DNA of 60,876 nucleotides, from positions 1 through 60,876 of the forward strand of contig JAUWOY010000013.1 in the NCBI GenBank assembly GCA_030611885.1, given 5' to 3'. The notes beneath the pieces are model-generated. The model saw only the letters and a list, made by a program, of their open reading frames with translations, did not search any database and was not told the origin of the DNA. This DNA comes from Chloroflexota bacterium. GTDB taxonomy: Bacteria; Chloroflexota; Anaerolineae; VGOG01. Both the position numbers and the translations under genes were made by a program. Shown here piece by piece: positions 53,993 through 60,876 of this stretch. Position 1 is the first letter of the stretch. Every line of letters begins with the position of its first letter.

Positions 53993-54991
53993 ATGAAAGA
54001 CAACGTCATTAAGGTGCTTCTCAAAGCACTTAGCTGGGGCATACTCGCAGTCATCGCAGGTGTGATCGTCACGGTTGTCGGCAACCTGGTTACTGAAGAC
54101 CCCGTCACCTTCGCCCAGCAGATGCTCAACGGGCTGCAACTCGGTTTCATGTATGCCATGATCGCGGTAGGTTATACGCTGGTCTACGGGGTGGTGAAGT
54201 TGATCAACTTTGCCTACGGGGACGTCTTTATGGTGGGAGCGTTCGTGTCATTCTTCGGCATCAGCCAGTACGGCTTCTCTTTCGTTCCAGCTTTGCTGAT
54301 GGCTACGTTGGCCTGCGTTTTCCTGGCAGTGATCATTGACCGCGTGGCCTACAAACCGCTGCGCGACGCCCCCCGTATCGCAGCCCTGATCACCGCCCTG
54401 GGTATGTCCATCTTCCTGGAATACTTCACCGCTCTGAAGTTCGTCTTCAGTCCCGACTACATCTCCTTCATACGCCCCTTCGAGTTGGTGACCTGGAACG
54501 TGGGCGGGGTGACGTTCACCAACATCCAGTTGGTCGTCGCTGCAACCTCCATCGTGTATTTTCTCGGGGTGCAGTACATCGTAGGGCGCACCAAAATAGG
54601 CAAAGCCATGCGAGCCAGCGCGTTCGACAAACCCACCGCCCGGCTGATGGGCATCAACGTCAACGCCGTCATTGCCGCCACGTTTGCCCTGACCGGGGCG
54701 CTGGCGGGGACGGCAGCCATGTTGTACGCCACCGCCTACCCCCAGATTTTCACCTTCATGGGCATTCAGCCCGGTTTGAAAGCATTCGTGGCAGCGGTCA
54801 TCGGCGGCATCGGCAGCATTCCAGGAGCCTTTGTAGGCTCGCTGATCATGGGGGTAGTCGAGGCTATGACGATAGGCTACATGCCTCTAGGGTCTACCCT
54901 TAAGGATGGCATTGCCTTCACGTTGCTGATCATTATGCTCCTCATCAAGCCCACCGGCCTCTTCGGTGATCCGTTTGAGGAAGTAAAGTAG
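53993..54991 (+). CDS. livH: Branched-chain amino acid ABC permease LivH (second system)
   Basis: 332 residues. An extra N-terminal membrane segment (LSWGILAVIAGVIVTVVGNLV) precedes the standard QQMLNGLQLGFMYAMIAVGYTLVYGVVKLINFAYGDVFMVGAF; then RASAFDKPTARLMGINVNAVIAATFALTGALAGTA and AFVAAVIGGIGSIPGAFVG. ATG 53993 is preceded by AGGAG. Confidence 0.94.
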   Translation: MKDNVIKVLLKALSWGILAVIAGVIVTVVGNLVTEDPVTFAQQMLNGLQLGFMYAMIAVGYTLVYGVVKLINFAYGDVFMVGAFVSFFGISQYGFSFVPALLMATLACVFLAVIIDRVAYKPLRDAPRIAALITALGMSIFLEYFTALKFVFSPDYISFIRPFELVTWNVGGVTFTNIQLVVAATSIVYFLGVQYIVGRTKIGKAMRASAFDKPTARLMGINVNAVIAATFALTGALAGTAAMLYATAYPQIFTFMGIQPGLKAFVAAVIGGIGSIPGAFVGSLIMGVVEAMTIGYMPLGSTLKDGIAFTLLIIMLLIKPTGLFGDPFEEVK

Positions 54992-55005
54992 GTAGCCACG
55001 AATTT

Positions 55006-55059
55006 CACGAATTGACACGAAAATAGAATAAAATTAGTGAAAATTCGTGTCAATTCGTG
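55006..55059. repeat. CACGAATTGACACGAA palindromic repeat
   Basis: Perfect 16-bp arms (55006-55021, 55044-55059) between livH and livM. Confidence 0.7.
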
Positions 55060-55093
55060 GCAAAAATGTGAGGTAAAAAGGGGATAAGTAAGA

Positions 55094-56428
55094 ATGAAGA
55101 TTCGCTCACTACCTACCTGGTTAACAGCAGTACTGTTCTTTCTGATCGTCGGTGTTGTGTTTCAAATCGCTTCCAGTCAAGGATGGCTCAGTGGGTACTG
55201 GCAGCAGGTGCTCATGCTGGGGACGCTCATGGCCATTTCGGCCCTGGGCCTGAATCTGAAGTACGGGTATGCCGGGCTATTCGCCCTGGGCCACGCCGCC
55301 TTCTACGGCATCGGCGCTTACTCCTCCGCCCTGATCACCAAGGACTGGGTCGTGGGATGGAGCGGAAACCCGGCCGGAGGGCTGGCCGGCGTCCTGGCCA
55401 TTGAAGCGGGATTTATCCTGGCTGTGGTGGCGATCTCATACTTTAAGATCGGTCACCTGCGTAGCCAGTTGAGAGACAAACTCTCCAAATGGCTGACCCA
55501 CTTCGAAGCCTCAGTGTTGGCGACGGCGGCCATGCTCCTGATAGGAGGACTGATCATCGTCGTCGTCGGCGGGGGAAGCGGATGGTTGGTACGACAGGGC
55601 GTGCTGGCCCTCGTGCCTCCGGTGTTGGGGGCCCTGCCTGCGGCCATATCGCAACAGGTGATCTTTCTTTTAGCCCTGCTGGCCGGAGCTGCGCTGGCCG
55701 GGCTCATCGGTTTCCTCGTCGGCCTGCCACTCTTGAACCTGACCTACGACTACCTGTGCATCGCTACGCTGGGCTTCGGGATCATTACCTACGTGTTCTT
55801 CAACAACGCAGACAAACTGATTCCCACCATGAAGGGAGCACGGGGCATGGTTAACATCCCCAGACTGACTACCTGGCCATGGGTGCTCGTCTGTCTAGCC
55901 GTAGCCCTGGTGGTACTGCGCAACTTCATCTACTCGAGCACCGGGCGGGCCATACTCGCTGTTAGGGATGACCCCGTCGCAGCAGAGACGATGGGCATTG
56001 ACACCTTCAAGTTCAAGACACTAGCCTATGCCGTGGGCTGCGCTTATGCAGGGCTGGCCGGTGGTTTGTACGCCCACCTTTATGCATTCCTGCACCCCTC
56101 AAACTTTGCCTGGCTCAAATCCGTAGACCCCTTCGTGATGGTGGTCTTCGGTGGGGTGGGAAGCATGACCGGCGCAACTCTGGGGGCCTACGCCTTCGAA
56201 ATTCTGCTCGAAGGGCTGCGCGTCTTGCCGGCCGAGTTCATAGACTGGCGCTACGTCATCTATCCCTTGATACTCCTGGTGGTGATGTTGTTCCGGCCCC
56301 AGGGTCTCCTGGGGACGAACGAGTGGGGTTTCTTGAAACCCCCCCGGAGGGCAAAGGAGCAAGGGGCCCCTGAAGCTCAAAGCTCAAAATCCAAAGCTCA
56401 AGGGGAGCAAGAGGGGGAGGATAGATAA
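55094..56428 (+). CDS. livM: Branched-chain amino acid ABC permease LivM with internal insertion
   Basis: 444 residues, ~100 more than usual. The conserved start (LGLNLKYGYAGLFALGHAAFYGIGAYSSALI) and the block LPLLNLTYDYLCIATLGFGIITYVFF are separated by ~110 extra residues with two or three added hydrophobic segments (GVLAIEAGFILAVVAISYF, ATAAMLLIGGLIIVVVGG, QVIFLLALLAGAALAGLI). RAILAVRDDPVAAETMGIDTFKFKTLAYAVGCAYAGLAG and VVFGGVGSMTGATLG are normal. The last ~20 residues come from an AAGCTCAAA-type repeat. Stop and livG start overlap (TAATG). Confidence 0.93.
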   Translation: MKIRSLPTWLTAVLFFLIVGVVFQIASSQGWLSGYWQQVLMLGTLMAISALGLNLKYGYAGLFALGHAAFYGIGAYSSALITKDWVVGWSGNPAGGLAGVLAIEAGFILAVVAISYFKIGHLRSQLRDKLSKWLTHFEASVLATAAMLLIGGLIIVVVGGGSGWLVRQGVLALVPPVLGALPAAISQQVIFLLALLAGAALAGLIGFLVGLPLLNLTYDYLCIATLGFGIITYVFFNNADKLIPTMKGARGMVNIPRLTTWPWVLVCLAVALVVLRNFIYSSTGRAILAVRDDPVAAETMGIDTFKFKTLAYAVGCAYAGLAGGLYAHLYAFLHPSNFAWLKSVDPFVMVVFGGVGSMTGATLGAYAFEILLEGLRVLPAEFIDWRYVIYPLILLVVMLFRPQGLLGTNEWGFLKPPRRAKEQGAPEAQSSKSKAQGEQEGEDR

Positions 56429-57249
56429 TGCCGCAATCAGATATTCACAACCCGGACCGGGGCAGCAACTCGACTGTTCTGAAGCTCAGCGAGCTGACCA
56501 AGTTCTTCGGTGGGCTGCGCGCGGTGCACGATTTTGACGTCGATATCCAGAAAGGGGAACTCGTCGGGCTCATCGGCCCCAACGGCGCTGGCAAGACCAC
56601 TATCTTCAATATGGTCACCGGCATCTACCCAGTCAGCGCGGGCGACGTCGTTTTTAAGGGGCAAGAAATCACGGACCTGCCCGCCCACGAGATCACACAA
56701 CTGGGCATCGGCCGCACTTTTCAGAAAATCCGCATCTTCCCCAATCTCACAGTACTGGACAACGTCCGCGTCGCTTATCACCCCCACGCGCGCTACAACC
56801 TGTTCGATGGCATCCTGCGCTCACGGCGTTTCAGCCGTGGTGAACGGGAGATGACGGAGAGGGCCCAGGAATTCCTGGCCGTGTTCGGGATGGAGGGGCA
56901 TCAGGATACGCTGGCCATGAACCTGCCCTACGGCGCACAGCGACGCCTGGAGATCGCCCGTGCACTGGCTACGGAGCCAGACTTGCTCCTGCTGGACGAG
57001 CCGGCCGCGGGGATGAACCCCCAGGAGGTCGTCGAGTTGATGGAACTGATCCACTTCATCCGGGACCGCTTCAACTTGACCATCTTCCTCATTGAGCACC
57101 AGATGCGCGTGGTGATGGGCATCTGCGAATGGATCACCGTCATTGACTTCGGAGAGATCATCGCTCGTGGGACGCCGAAGGAGATCCAGAACAATCCCCA
57201 AGTGATCGAAGCCTACCTGGGCACCCAGGCGACAAGGATGGTGGCATAA
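56428..57249 (+). CDS. livG: Branched-chain amino acid ABC ATPase LivG (second system)
   Basis: 273 residues. GPNGAGKTTIFNMVTGIYPV, FQKIRIFPNLTVLDNVRV, LPYGAQRRLEIARAL (the signature has A in place of the usual E), LLLLDEPAAGMNP, FLIEHQMRVVMGICEWITV. Its stop overlaps the livF ATG by one base. Confidence 0.95.
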   Translation: MPQSDIHNPDRGSNSTVLKLSELTKFFGGLRAVHDFDVDIQKGELVGLIGPNGAGKTTIFNMVTGIYPVSAGDVVFKGQEITDLPAHEITQLGIGRTFQKIRIFPNLTVLDNVRVAYHPHARYNLFDGILRSRRFSRGEREMTERAQEFLAVFGMEGHQDTLAMNLPYGAQRRLEIARALATEPDLLLLDEPAAGMNPQEVVELMELIHFIRDRFNLTIFLIEHQMRVVMGICEWITVIDFGEIIARGTPKEIQNNPQVIEAYLGTQATRMVA

Positions 57250-57956
57250 TGTTACTGGAAGTGAAAGAACTGGGCGTCTACTACGGAGCCATCAACGCAC
57301 TACAAGGCATATCCTTCCACGTGGAAAAAGGCGAAATCGTCACCCTTATCGGAGCGAACGGCGCCGGCAAGTCTACCACGCTGAACACGATCTCAGGCCT
57401 GGTTAGAGCGCGCTCCGGGAGTATCAAGTTCAAAGAACAGGAAATCACCACTATCCCCCCCTACGAAATCGTCTCCATGGGCATCGTCCAGGTGCCGGAG
57501 GGGCGTAAAATCTTCGCCCCTCTGACCGTGCAGGAGAACCTGGAGATGGGCGCCTTCTCACGCAAGGACCGGGAGGGCATCAAGCAGAGCCAGGAGCGGG
57601 TCTTCCAGAGCTTCCCGCGCCTCAAGGAGCGGCTCAACCAATACGGCGGCACTCTGTCCGGCGGTGAGCAGCAAATGCTGGCCATAGGACGGGGATTGAT
57701 GGCCAGTCCCGAATTGTTGCTGCTCGACGAGCCTTCGATGGGACTGGCCCCCGTGCTGATCGAGGAGATATTCGCCATCATCCAGGAGATCCATGCCCAG
57801 GGCACCAGCATCCTGCTGGTGGAGCAGAACGCGCAGATGGCCCTCTCCGTTGCCAGCCGCGCCTACGTGCTGGAGACGGGACGTATCGTGCTCGAAGGCA
57901 CAGCCCGCGAAGTGGCCGACAACCCGGAAGTGAAGGTGGCCTACCTCGGCGGGTGA
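57249..57956 (+). CDS. livF: Branched-chain amino acid ABC ATPase LivF (second system)
   Basis: 235 residues. GANGAGKSTTLNTISGL, VQVPEGRKIFAPLTVQENLEMGAF, LSGGEQQMLAIGRGLM, LLLLDEPSMGLAPVL, LLVEQNAQMALSVASRAYVLETG. It is the last gene of the second liv operon, followed by a terminator. Confidence 0.96.
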   Translation: MLLEVKELGVYYGAINALQGISFHVEKGEIVTLIGANGAGKSTTLNTISGLVRARSGSIKFKEQEITTIPPYEIVSMGIVQVPEGRKIFAPLTVQENLEMGAFSRKDREGIKQSQERVFQSFPRLKERLNQYGGTLSGGEQQMLAIGRGLMASPELLLLDEPSMGLAPVLIEEIFAIIQEIHAQGTSILLVEQNAQMALSVASRAYVLETGRIVLEGTAREVADNPEVKVAYLGG

Positions 57957-57988
57957 GTGGAAGTTGAAAGTTGGATGTTGGAAGTTGC

Positions 57989-58029
57989 AAGCCTCCCGCC
58001 GGTGCGTACCGACGGGAGGCTTTGTGTTT
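57989..58029 (+). terminator. Terminator of the second liv operon
   Basis: A GC-rich stem AAGCCTCCCG/CGGGAGGCTT extended by CGGT/ACCG (57989-58003 with 58008-58022), then TTTGTGTTT. Confidence 0.85.
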
Positions 58030-58134
58030 ACGCCAATTGACCAGGGACACCAGGAACTTGAGGAGACTTGCTGAATCTCTGTGTTCTCTGTGTCTCCGTG
58101 GTTCGATTTCTTGCTCTGTTCAGGAGAGTCAAGA

Positions 58135-58941
58135 TTGAATGAACTGGTCTTCTTGAAACTCGGAGGTTCCCTCATAACCGACAAAAGCAGGGAGGCGACG
58201 GCGAGGGAGGAAGTCATCAGGCGGGCGGCACAGGAGATAAGGAGCGCGCTGGCTGCCAGGCCCGACCTCCGGCTCCTGCTGGGCCACGGCAGCGGCTCCT
58301 TCGGCCACTTCGTCGCCCAGCGCCACGGCCTGCTTGAGGGAGGCCCGCCCAACTGGTGGGGCTACGCCGAAACGGGTGCGGCGGCCGCCCGCCTCAACCG
58401 CCTGGTGACCGACGTCTTCCTGGTGGCGGACGTGCCTGTCGTCTCCATCCAGCCCTCGGCCTCGGCCCACTGCTGCGATGGCGAGCTCGTCAGCATGGCA
58501 ACGGAGCCCATCGAATTGATGCTGCGCCACGGCCTGGTGCCACTGGTCTACGGCGACGTGGCCCTGGACGAGGTGCGGGGCTGCACCATCATCTCCACCG
58601 AACAGATCTTCGCCCACCTGGCCGAGCACCTTGAACCTGCGCGGATCGTCCTGGCTGGCCAGGTAGCGGGCGTCTTCACCGCCGATCCCCTCCGGGACGC
58701 ATCCGCCCAGTTGATCCCGGAGATCTCGCGCCAGAACTTTGACCAGGTGGAGCACATGCTGGCGGGCTCTCACGGCGTTGACGTGACGGGGGGGATGCTG
58801 ACCAAGGTCCGCGTCATGTACGCTCTGGTACAAGAGCAGCCTGAGCTCAAGGTGCAGCTCATCTCAGGCCGACAGCCGGGCCTGATCAAGCGAGCGCTGC
58901 TGGAGCCGGATCTTGAGCAAGGGACGACTATTCGCTGGTGA
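58135..58941 (+). CDS. Isopentenyl phosphate kinase
   Basis: 268 residues, amino-acid-kinase fold. VFLKLGGSLITDKS (Gly-rich, Lys), LLGHGSGSFGHFVAQRH (catalytic His after the GSG loop), ADVPVVSIQPSA, GLVPLVYGDVALDEVRGCTIISTEQIF, LAGQVAGVFTADP and GVDVTGGMLTKVRV match archaeal and Chloroflexota IPK. It phosphorylates isopentenyl phosphate to IPP for isoprenoids. Start TTG 58135 with AGGAG 9 bases upstream; the longer frame to 58081 runs through a TCTCCGTG-type repeat. Confidence 0.9.
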   Translation: MNELVFLKLGGSLITDKSREATAREEVIRRAAQEIRSALAARPDLRLLLGHGSGSFGHFVAQRHGLLEGGPPNWWGYAETGAAAARLNRLVTDVFLVADVPVVSIQPSASAHCCDGELVSMATEPIELMLRHGLVPLVYGDVALDEVRGCTIISTEQIFAHLAEHLEPARIVLAGQVAGVFTADPLRDASAQLIPEISRQNFDQVEHMLAGSHGVDVTGGMLTKVRVMYALVQEQPELKVQLISGRQPGLIKRALLEPDLEQGTTIRW

Positions 58942-58991
58942 ACTCTGCCCGTAACTGCTCAGGACGGAGGGAGACGTGGCTGGGAGCCCTG

Positions 58992-59073
58992 CTGTCAACG
59001 AATGGTGAAACGAATAAACGAATGAACTGTGGCCCCCAAGTCATTCGTTTATTCGTTGGCTATTCGTTGACAG
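58992..59073. repeat. CTGTCAACG-type palindrome, copy 3
   Basis: An 82-bp palindrome with ~33-base arms, beginning CTGTCAACGAAT and ending ATTCGTTGACAG, with AACGAAT units. It lies between the kinase and phosphatase genes. Confidence 0.7.
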
Positions 59074-59098
59074 AGAATCCTGCTGGAAAGGGGGAACG

Positions 59099-59779
59099 AT
59101 GATCGCAGCTTTCTTTGATCTCGATGGCACTTTGTGCACTGAGCACGTCTGGCGTGCTTTCAGCAAGTATTTCACCGAACACCGTCGGCGGCGGCTCCTC
59201 TTCAATGCGTTTTTGGCCGCTCACATATCCTTGTGGCCGCTGCACCGCCTCGGCCTGTTGAGCCGAGCGCGATTCTTCCGCCTGTGGATCAAAAACATGC
59301 CCTGGCTCCTCGTGGGCCTGCGGCCCGAAGAAGGACAGGTGATCTTCCGCTGGGTCACCGAGCAGGCCCTCATCCCCGCCCTGCGCCCCGACGTAGCCCA
59401 GGTCTTACGTCAACACCAGGCCGAAGGCCACCAGGTGGTCCTGGTCTCCGGTGCCTTCGAGGAGCTGCTGGCTTGCCTCGGGGAGCGTCTGGGGGTGCAG
59501 CACGTGGTGGGCACTAGGCTGGAGCTAAATCGGGGGAGATACTCAGGTCGGGCCATCAAGCCCTGCTTCGGGCCTGATAAGGTAGTTCTCCTCACCAAAC
59601 TCCTGGATAGAACTGGCCTTGAGGTAGACTTCAGACAAAGCTTCGCTTACGGGGACAGCATCTTCGACGTCCCCGTGCTCGAACTCGTGGGAAACCCCGT
59701 TGCCGTCTACCCCGACAGCCAGTTATGGGAGTATGCCATGCAAAGGGGGTGGCAAATCATCGGAGAGCAAAAAAGCTAA
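59099..59779 (+). CDS. HAD-superfamily phosphatase, subfamily IB
   Basis: 226 residues. Motif I FFDLDGTL (nucleophile Asp), a helical IB-type cap (FNAFLAAHISLWPLHRLGLL), motif II VVLVSGAFEELL, motif III Lys in GPDKVVLL and motif IV AYGDSIFDVPVLE. Relatives include SerB and lipid-phosphate or prenyl-phosphate phosphatases. Its position after the isopentenyl phosphate kinase gene makes a prenyl or sugar phosphate a possible substrate (inference). GGGGGAA is upstream of the ATG. Confidence 0.88.
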   Translation: MIAAFFDLDGTLCTEHVWRAFSKYFTEHRRRRLLFNAFLAAHISLWPLHRLGLLSRARFFRLWIKNMPWLLVGLRPEEGQVIFRWVTEQALIPALRPDVAQVLRQHQAEGHQVVLVSGAFEELLACLGERLGVQHVVGTRLELNRGRYSGRAIKPCFGPDKVVLLTKLLDRTGLEVDFRQSFAYGDSIFDVPVLELVGNPVAVYPDSQLWEYAMQRGWQIIGEQKS

Positions 59780-59790
59780 ACCTGATATAC

Positions 59791-59831
59791 GCAAAGAGGC
59801 CACCGCTCATTGATGAGGGTGGCCTCTTTGC
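59791..59831. terminator. Bidirectional terminator between HAD and DUF1232 genes
   Basis: A perfect 14-bp stem (59791-59804 with 59818-59831), loop 13, at the convergence of two genes. Confidence 0.85.
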
Positions 59832-59849
59832 TTGGGTATTGGATATTGG

Positions 59850-60254
59850 CTACTCTTCTTCGCCTTCCTCGACAACGCGATAGGATGCCTCAATATACCC
59901 GGAAGGCGATGGCTCTTCAGATGGCTCCTCATCCACCACCCGGTAGTAGCCGGACACAGAGCTCATCTCCCGCAGGTGGTGGCGCACAACCTCCTGCGGA
60001 GAAAGCTCAATGAAGAGCTTCAACCCCAGCAAGATGATGGCGATGTCATCCAACTGGCCCAGGCCCAGGGCAAGGTCGGGTAGGAAGTCAAATGGAAATA
60101 GCAGATAGAGCAACGAGGCTAGCGGGATCGTCTTCAGCCAAGCTGAGACGTCTGGGTCCCGCAGCAAGCGCCACACCAGCCTGGCGTTCTTGATGATCGA
60201 AGCCAAAATGCCGGCTGTCTCGCCGAGATCGGAAGCTTTCCCTTGTTTGGTCAT
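59850..60254 (-). CDS. DUF1232 (YkvA-like) membrane protein
   Basis: 134 residues. RLLRDPDVSAWLKTIPLASLLYLLFPFDFLPDLALGLGQLDDIAIILLGLKLFIEL is the DUF1232 domain with its P-x-D-x2-PD motif and two hydrophobic segments. The C-terminus is acidic. Function unknown. ATG 60254 with GGGGAG upstream. Confidence 0.88.
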   Translation of the reverse strand: MTKQGKASDLGETAGILASIIKNARLVWRLLRDPDVSAWLKTIPLASLLYLLFPFDFLPDLALGLGQLDDIAIILLGLKLFIELSPQEVVRHHLREMSSVSGYYRVVDEEPSEEPSPSGYIEASYRVVEEGEEE

Positions 60255-60316
60255 AACTCCCCCTTTCGCAAGTATTATAACCCCCATCGCTCTTTTTGGC
60301 AACTCCGCAAACGGCC

Positions 60317-60369
60317 TGACTTGACCTTTTCGTCCATCAGTAGTATAGTCTAAACGCCACTGACCGCAT
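60317..60369 (+). repeat. 53-bp promoter repeat, copy 1
   Basis: It holds -35 TTGACC (60321-60326), 17-bp spacer, -10 TATAGT (60344-60349) in front of the HicB-like gene. It matches 60566-60618 at 50 of 53 bases. Confidence 0.8.
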
Positions 60370-60390
60370 AAGTAGGAGGAGACATTGACC

Positions 60391-60573
60391 ATGAAGTTTC
60401 CCGTAACAATGTATCAGGATGAAGAAGGATAGTACGTTGTGGAGTGCCCTGTTATCCCCGGTTGCATGAGCCAGGGAAGTACGAAAGAGGAAGCCTTACA
60501 GAATATCCAGGAAGCGATTCAACTTTGCCTGGAAGTGCGCCAGGAGAGAGGCTTGCCGCTCACTTTGACTTGA
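60391..60573 (+). pseudogene. HicB-like antitoxin gene with in-frame amber codon
   Basis: MKFPVTMYQDEEG, then TAG at 60430-60432, then YVVECPVIPGCMSQGSTKEEALQNIQEAIQLCLEVRQERG to a TGA at 60571. The sequence after the stop is a normal HicB partial RNase H fold (YVVECP-IPGC-SQG-T-EEAL-NI-EAI). In relatives the stop position is an aromatic residue (Tyr/Trp), so one base change explains it. No hicA is adjacent. AGGAGG is upstream of the ATG. Confidence 0.75.
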
Positions 60574-60618
60574 CCTTTTCGTCCATCCGTAGTATAGTAT
60601 AAACGCCACCGACCGCAT
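60566..60618 (+). repeat. 53-bp promoter repeat, copy 2
   Basis: -35 TTGACC (60570-60575), 17-bp spacer, -10 TATAGT (60593-60598). It overlaps the HicB-like stop region and points to the window end, where no gene can be identified. Confidence 0.8.
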
Positions 60619-60639
60619 GGCGCGGCGGTGAGCAAGATG

Positions 60640-60876
60640 CCCAACTTCGCTCGGCTTGGATTGCCAAATCCAGGCCAGCCCGCCGGATTTGACAATCCGG
60701 CGGGAGCAGTAGACAACTGTTGTCGCTTGGATCGCCGAGGCGACCGAGACGGCGGGAATCCTCACCTTATGGTTTGCTCCTGCTGGATCGTCAGATCCAG
60801 CAGGCCCGGGGCCGGGTTTTCAAAACCCCCCCGGGGCCGGGGCAAATGCCGGCCCGCGGGGGCGGCCCCCCGGGCG
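60640..60876. repeat. Hairpin-rich right end of the contig
   Basis: Two perfect 11-bp stems with 4-base loops (60679-60704 and 60779-60804) lie exactly 100 bp apart; the last ~75 bases are extremely GC-rich with nested G/C runs. I see no gene. The end may be a collapsed repeat or a low-quality assembly edge. Confidence 0.5.

Noticed and set aside
60430..60432. In-frame TAG read as pyrrolysine, prompted by the MttB-family gene in the window
   Set aside because: The MttB-family gene has no in-frame TAG, there is no pyl gene here, and the stop lies in an antitoxin where relatives have Tyr/Trp; a nonsense mutation is simpler.
60637..60876. Open frame of 80 codons running off the window end behind promoter copy 2
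   Set aside because: It is made of hairpin repeats and GC runs, has no ribosome site and no protein-like pattern.

Overview
The window looks like a contig from an uncultured member of the Chloroflexota, probably Anaerolineae-like. The signs are a secreted protein with Thr/Pro-rich linkers and a YLPLI motif, an isopentenyl phosphate kinase (in bacteria best known from Chloroflexota), DUF5678/retropepsin and DUF433/DUF5615 pairs, many liv-type ABC importers, and very frequent short palindromic repeats between genes. This is inferred from protein content only; there is no rRNA marker, and I saw no tRNA, rRNA or CRISPR array.

Layout. 1-6170 (+): end of a secreted protein, then a protein-quality cluster (small Cys-rich protein, DnaK, GrpE, HtrA-like protease, Hsp20, FmdB-type zinc ribbon). 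6180-10106 (-): RlmI-type rRNA methyltransferase, GNAT acetyltransferase, LigA. 10271-11071 (+): a membrane protein with a promoter so close that the mRNA is probably leaderless. 11079-21580 (-): an amino-acid/amine block with two DAO-family FAD enzymes, a DUF6125 protein, a complete liv ABC importer and an ornithine cyclodeaminase-family enzyme; a RelBE-type toxin-antitoxin cassette and a DUF5678/retropepsin pair are embedded in it. 21674-38385: an accessory island of toxin-antitoxin-like pairs and a BREX type 3-like phage-defence operon (brxF, brxC/DUF6079, two small-protein + nucleotidyltransferase modules, pglX, a SEC-C protein, pglZ, brxA) under one promoter. The usual brxHII helicase is absent, and the two nucleotidyltransferase modules stand between brxC and pglX. 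38482-41514: CapA-type lipoprotein, ketopantoate reductase family, PlsY. 41851-43308 (+): a non-pyrrolysine MttB-family methyltransferase. 43436-50457 (-): a hybrid importer operon with one binding protein fusing LysM, a polar-amino-acid SBP and a peptide SBP, plus DppB, DppC, GlnP and GlnQ; a BrnT/BrnA pair is inserted. 50848-57956 (+): small membrane protein, then a second liv operon whose lipoprotein carries two tandem copies of the binding domain. 58135-60254: isopentenyl phosphate kinase, HAD-IB phosphatase, DUF1232 protein. The right end has a HicB-like gene broken by an amber codon, between duplicated promoters, then GC-rich hairpins that may be an assembly artefact.

Together the genes suggest a heterotroph that imports amino acids, peptides and possibly methylated amines through several ABC systems and oxidises or demethylates them (DAO enzymes, OCD family, MttB family). 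Core promoters are sigma70-like, TTGACA-like, 17 bp, TAGAAT/TATAAT, and recur in front of many transcription units. The most unusual items are the helicase-less BREX-like operon with tandem nucleotidyltransferase modules, the two kinds of fused binding proteins, four phased 11-bp direct repeats before the dnaK operon, and several palindromic mobile-element families, some of which have extended or altered the ends of coding genes.
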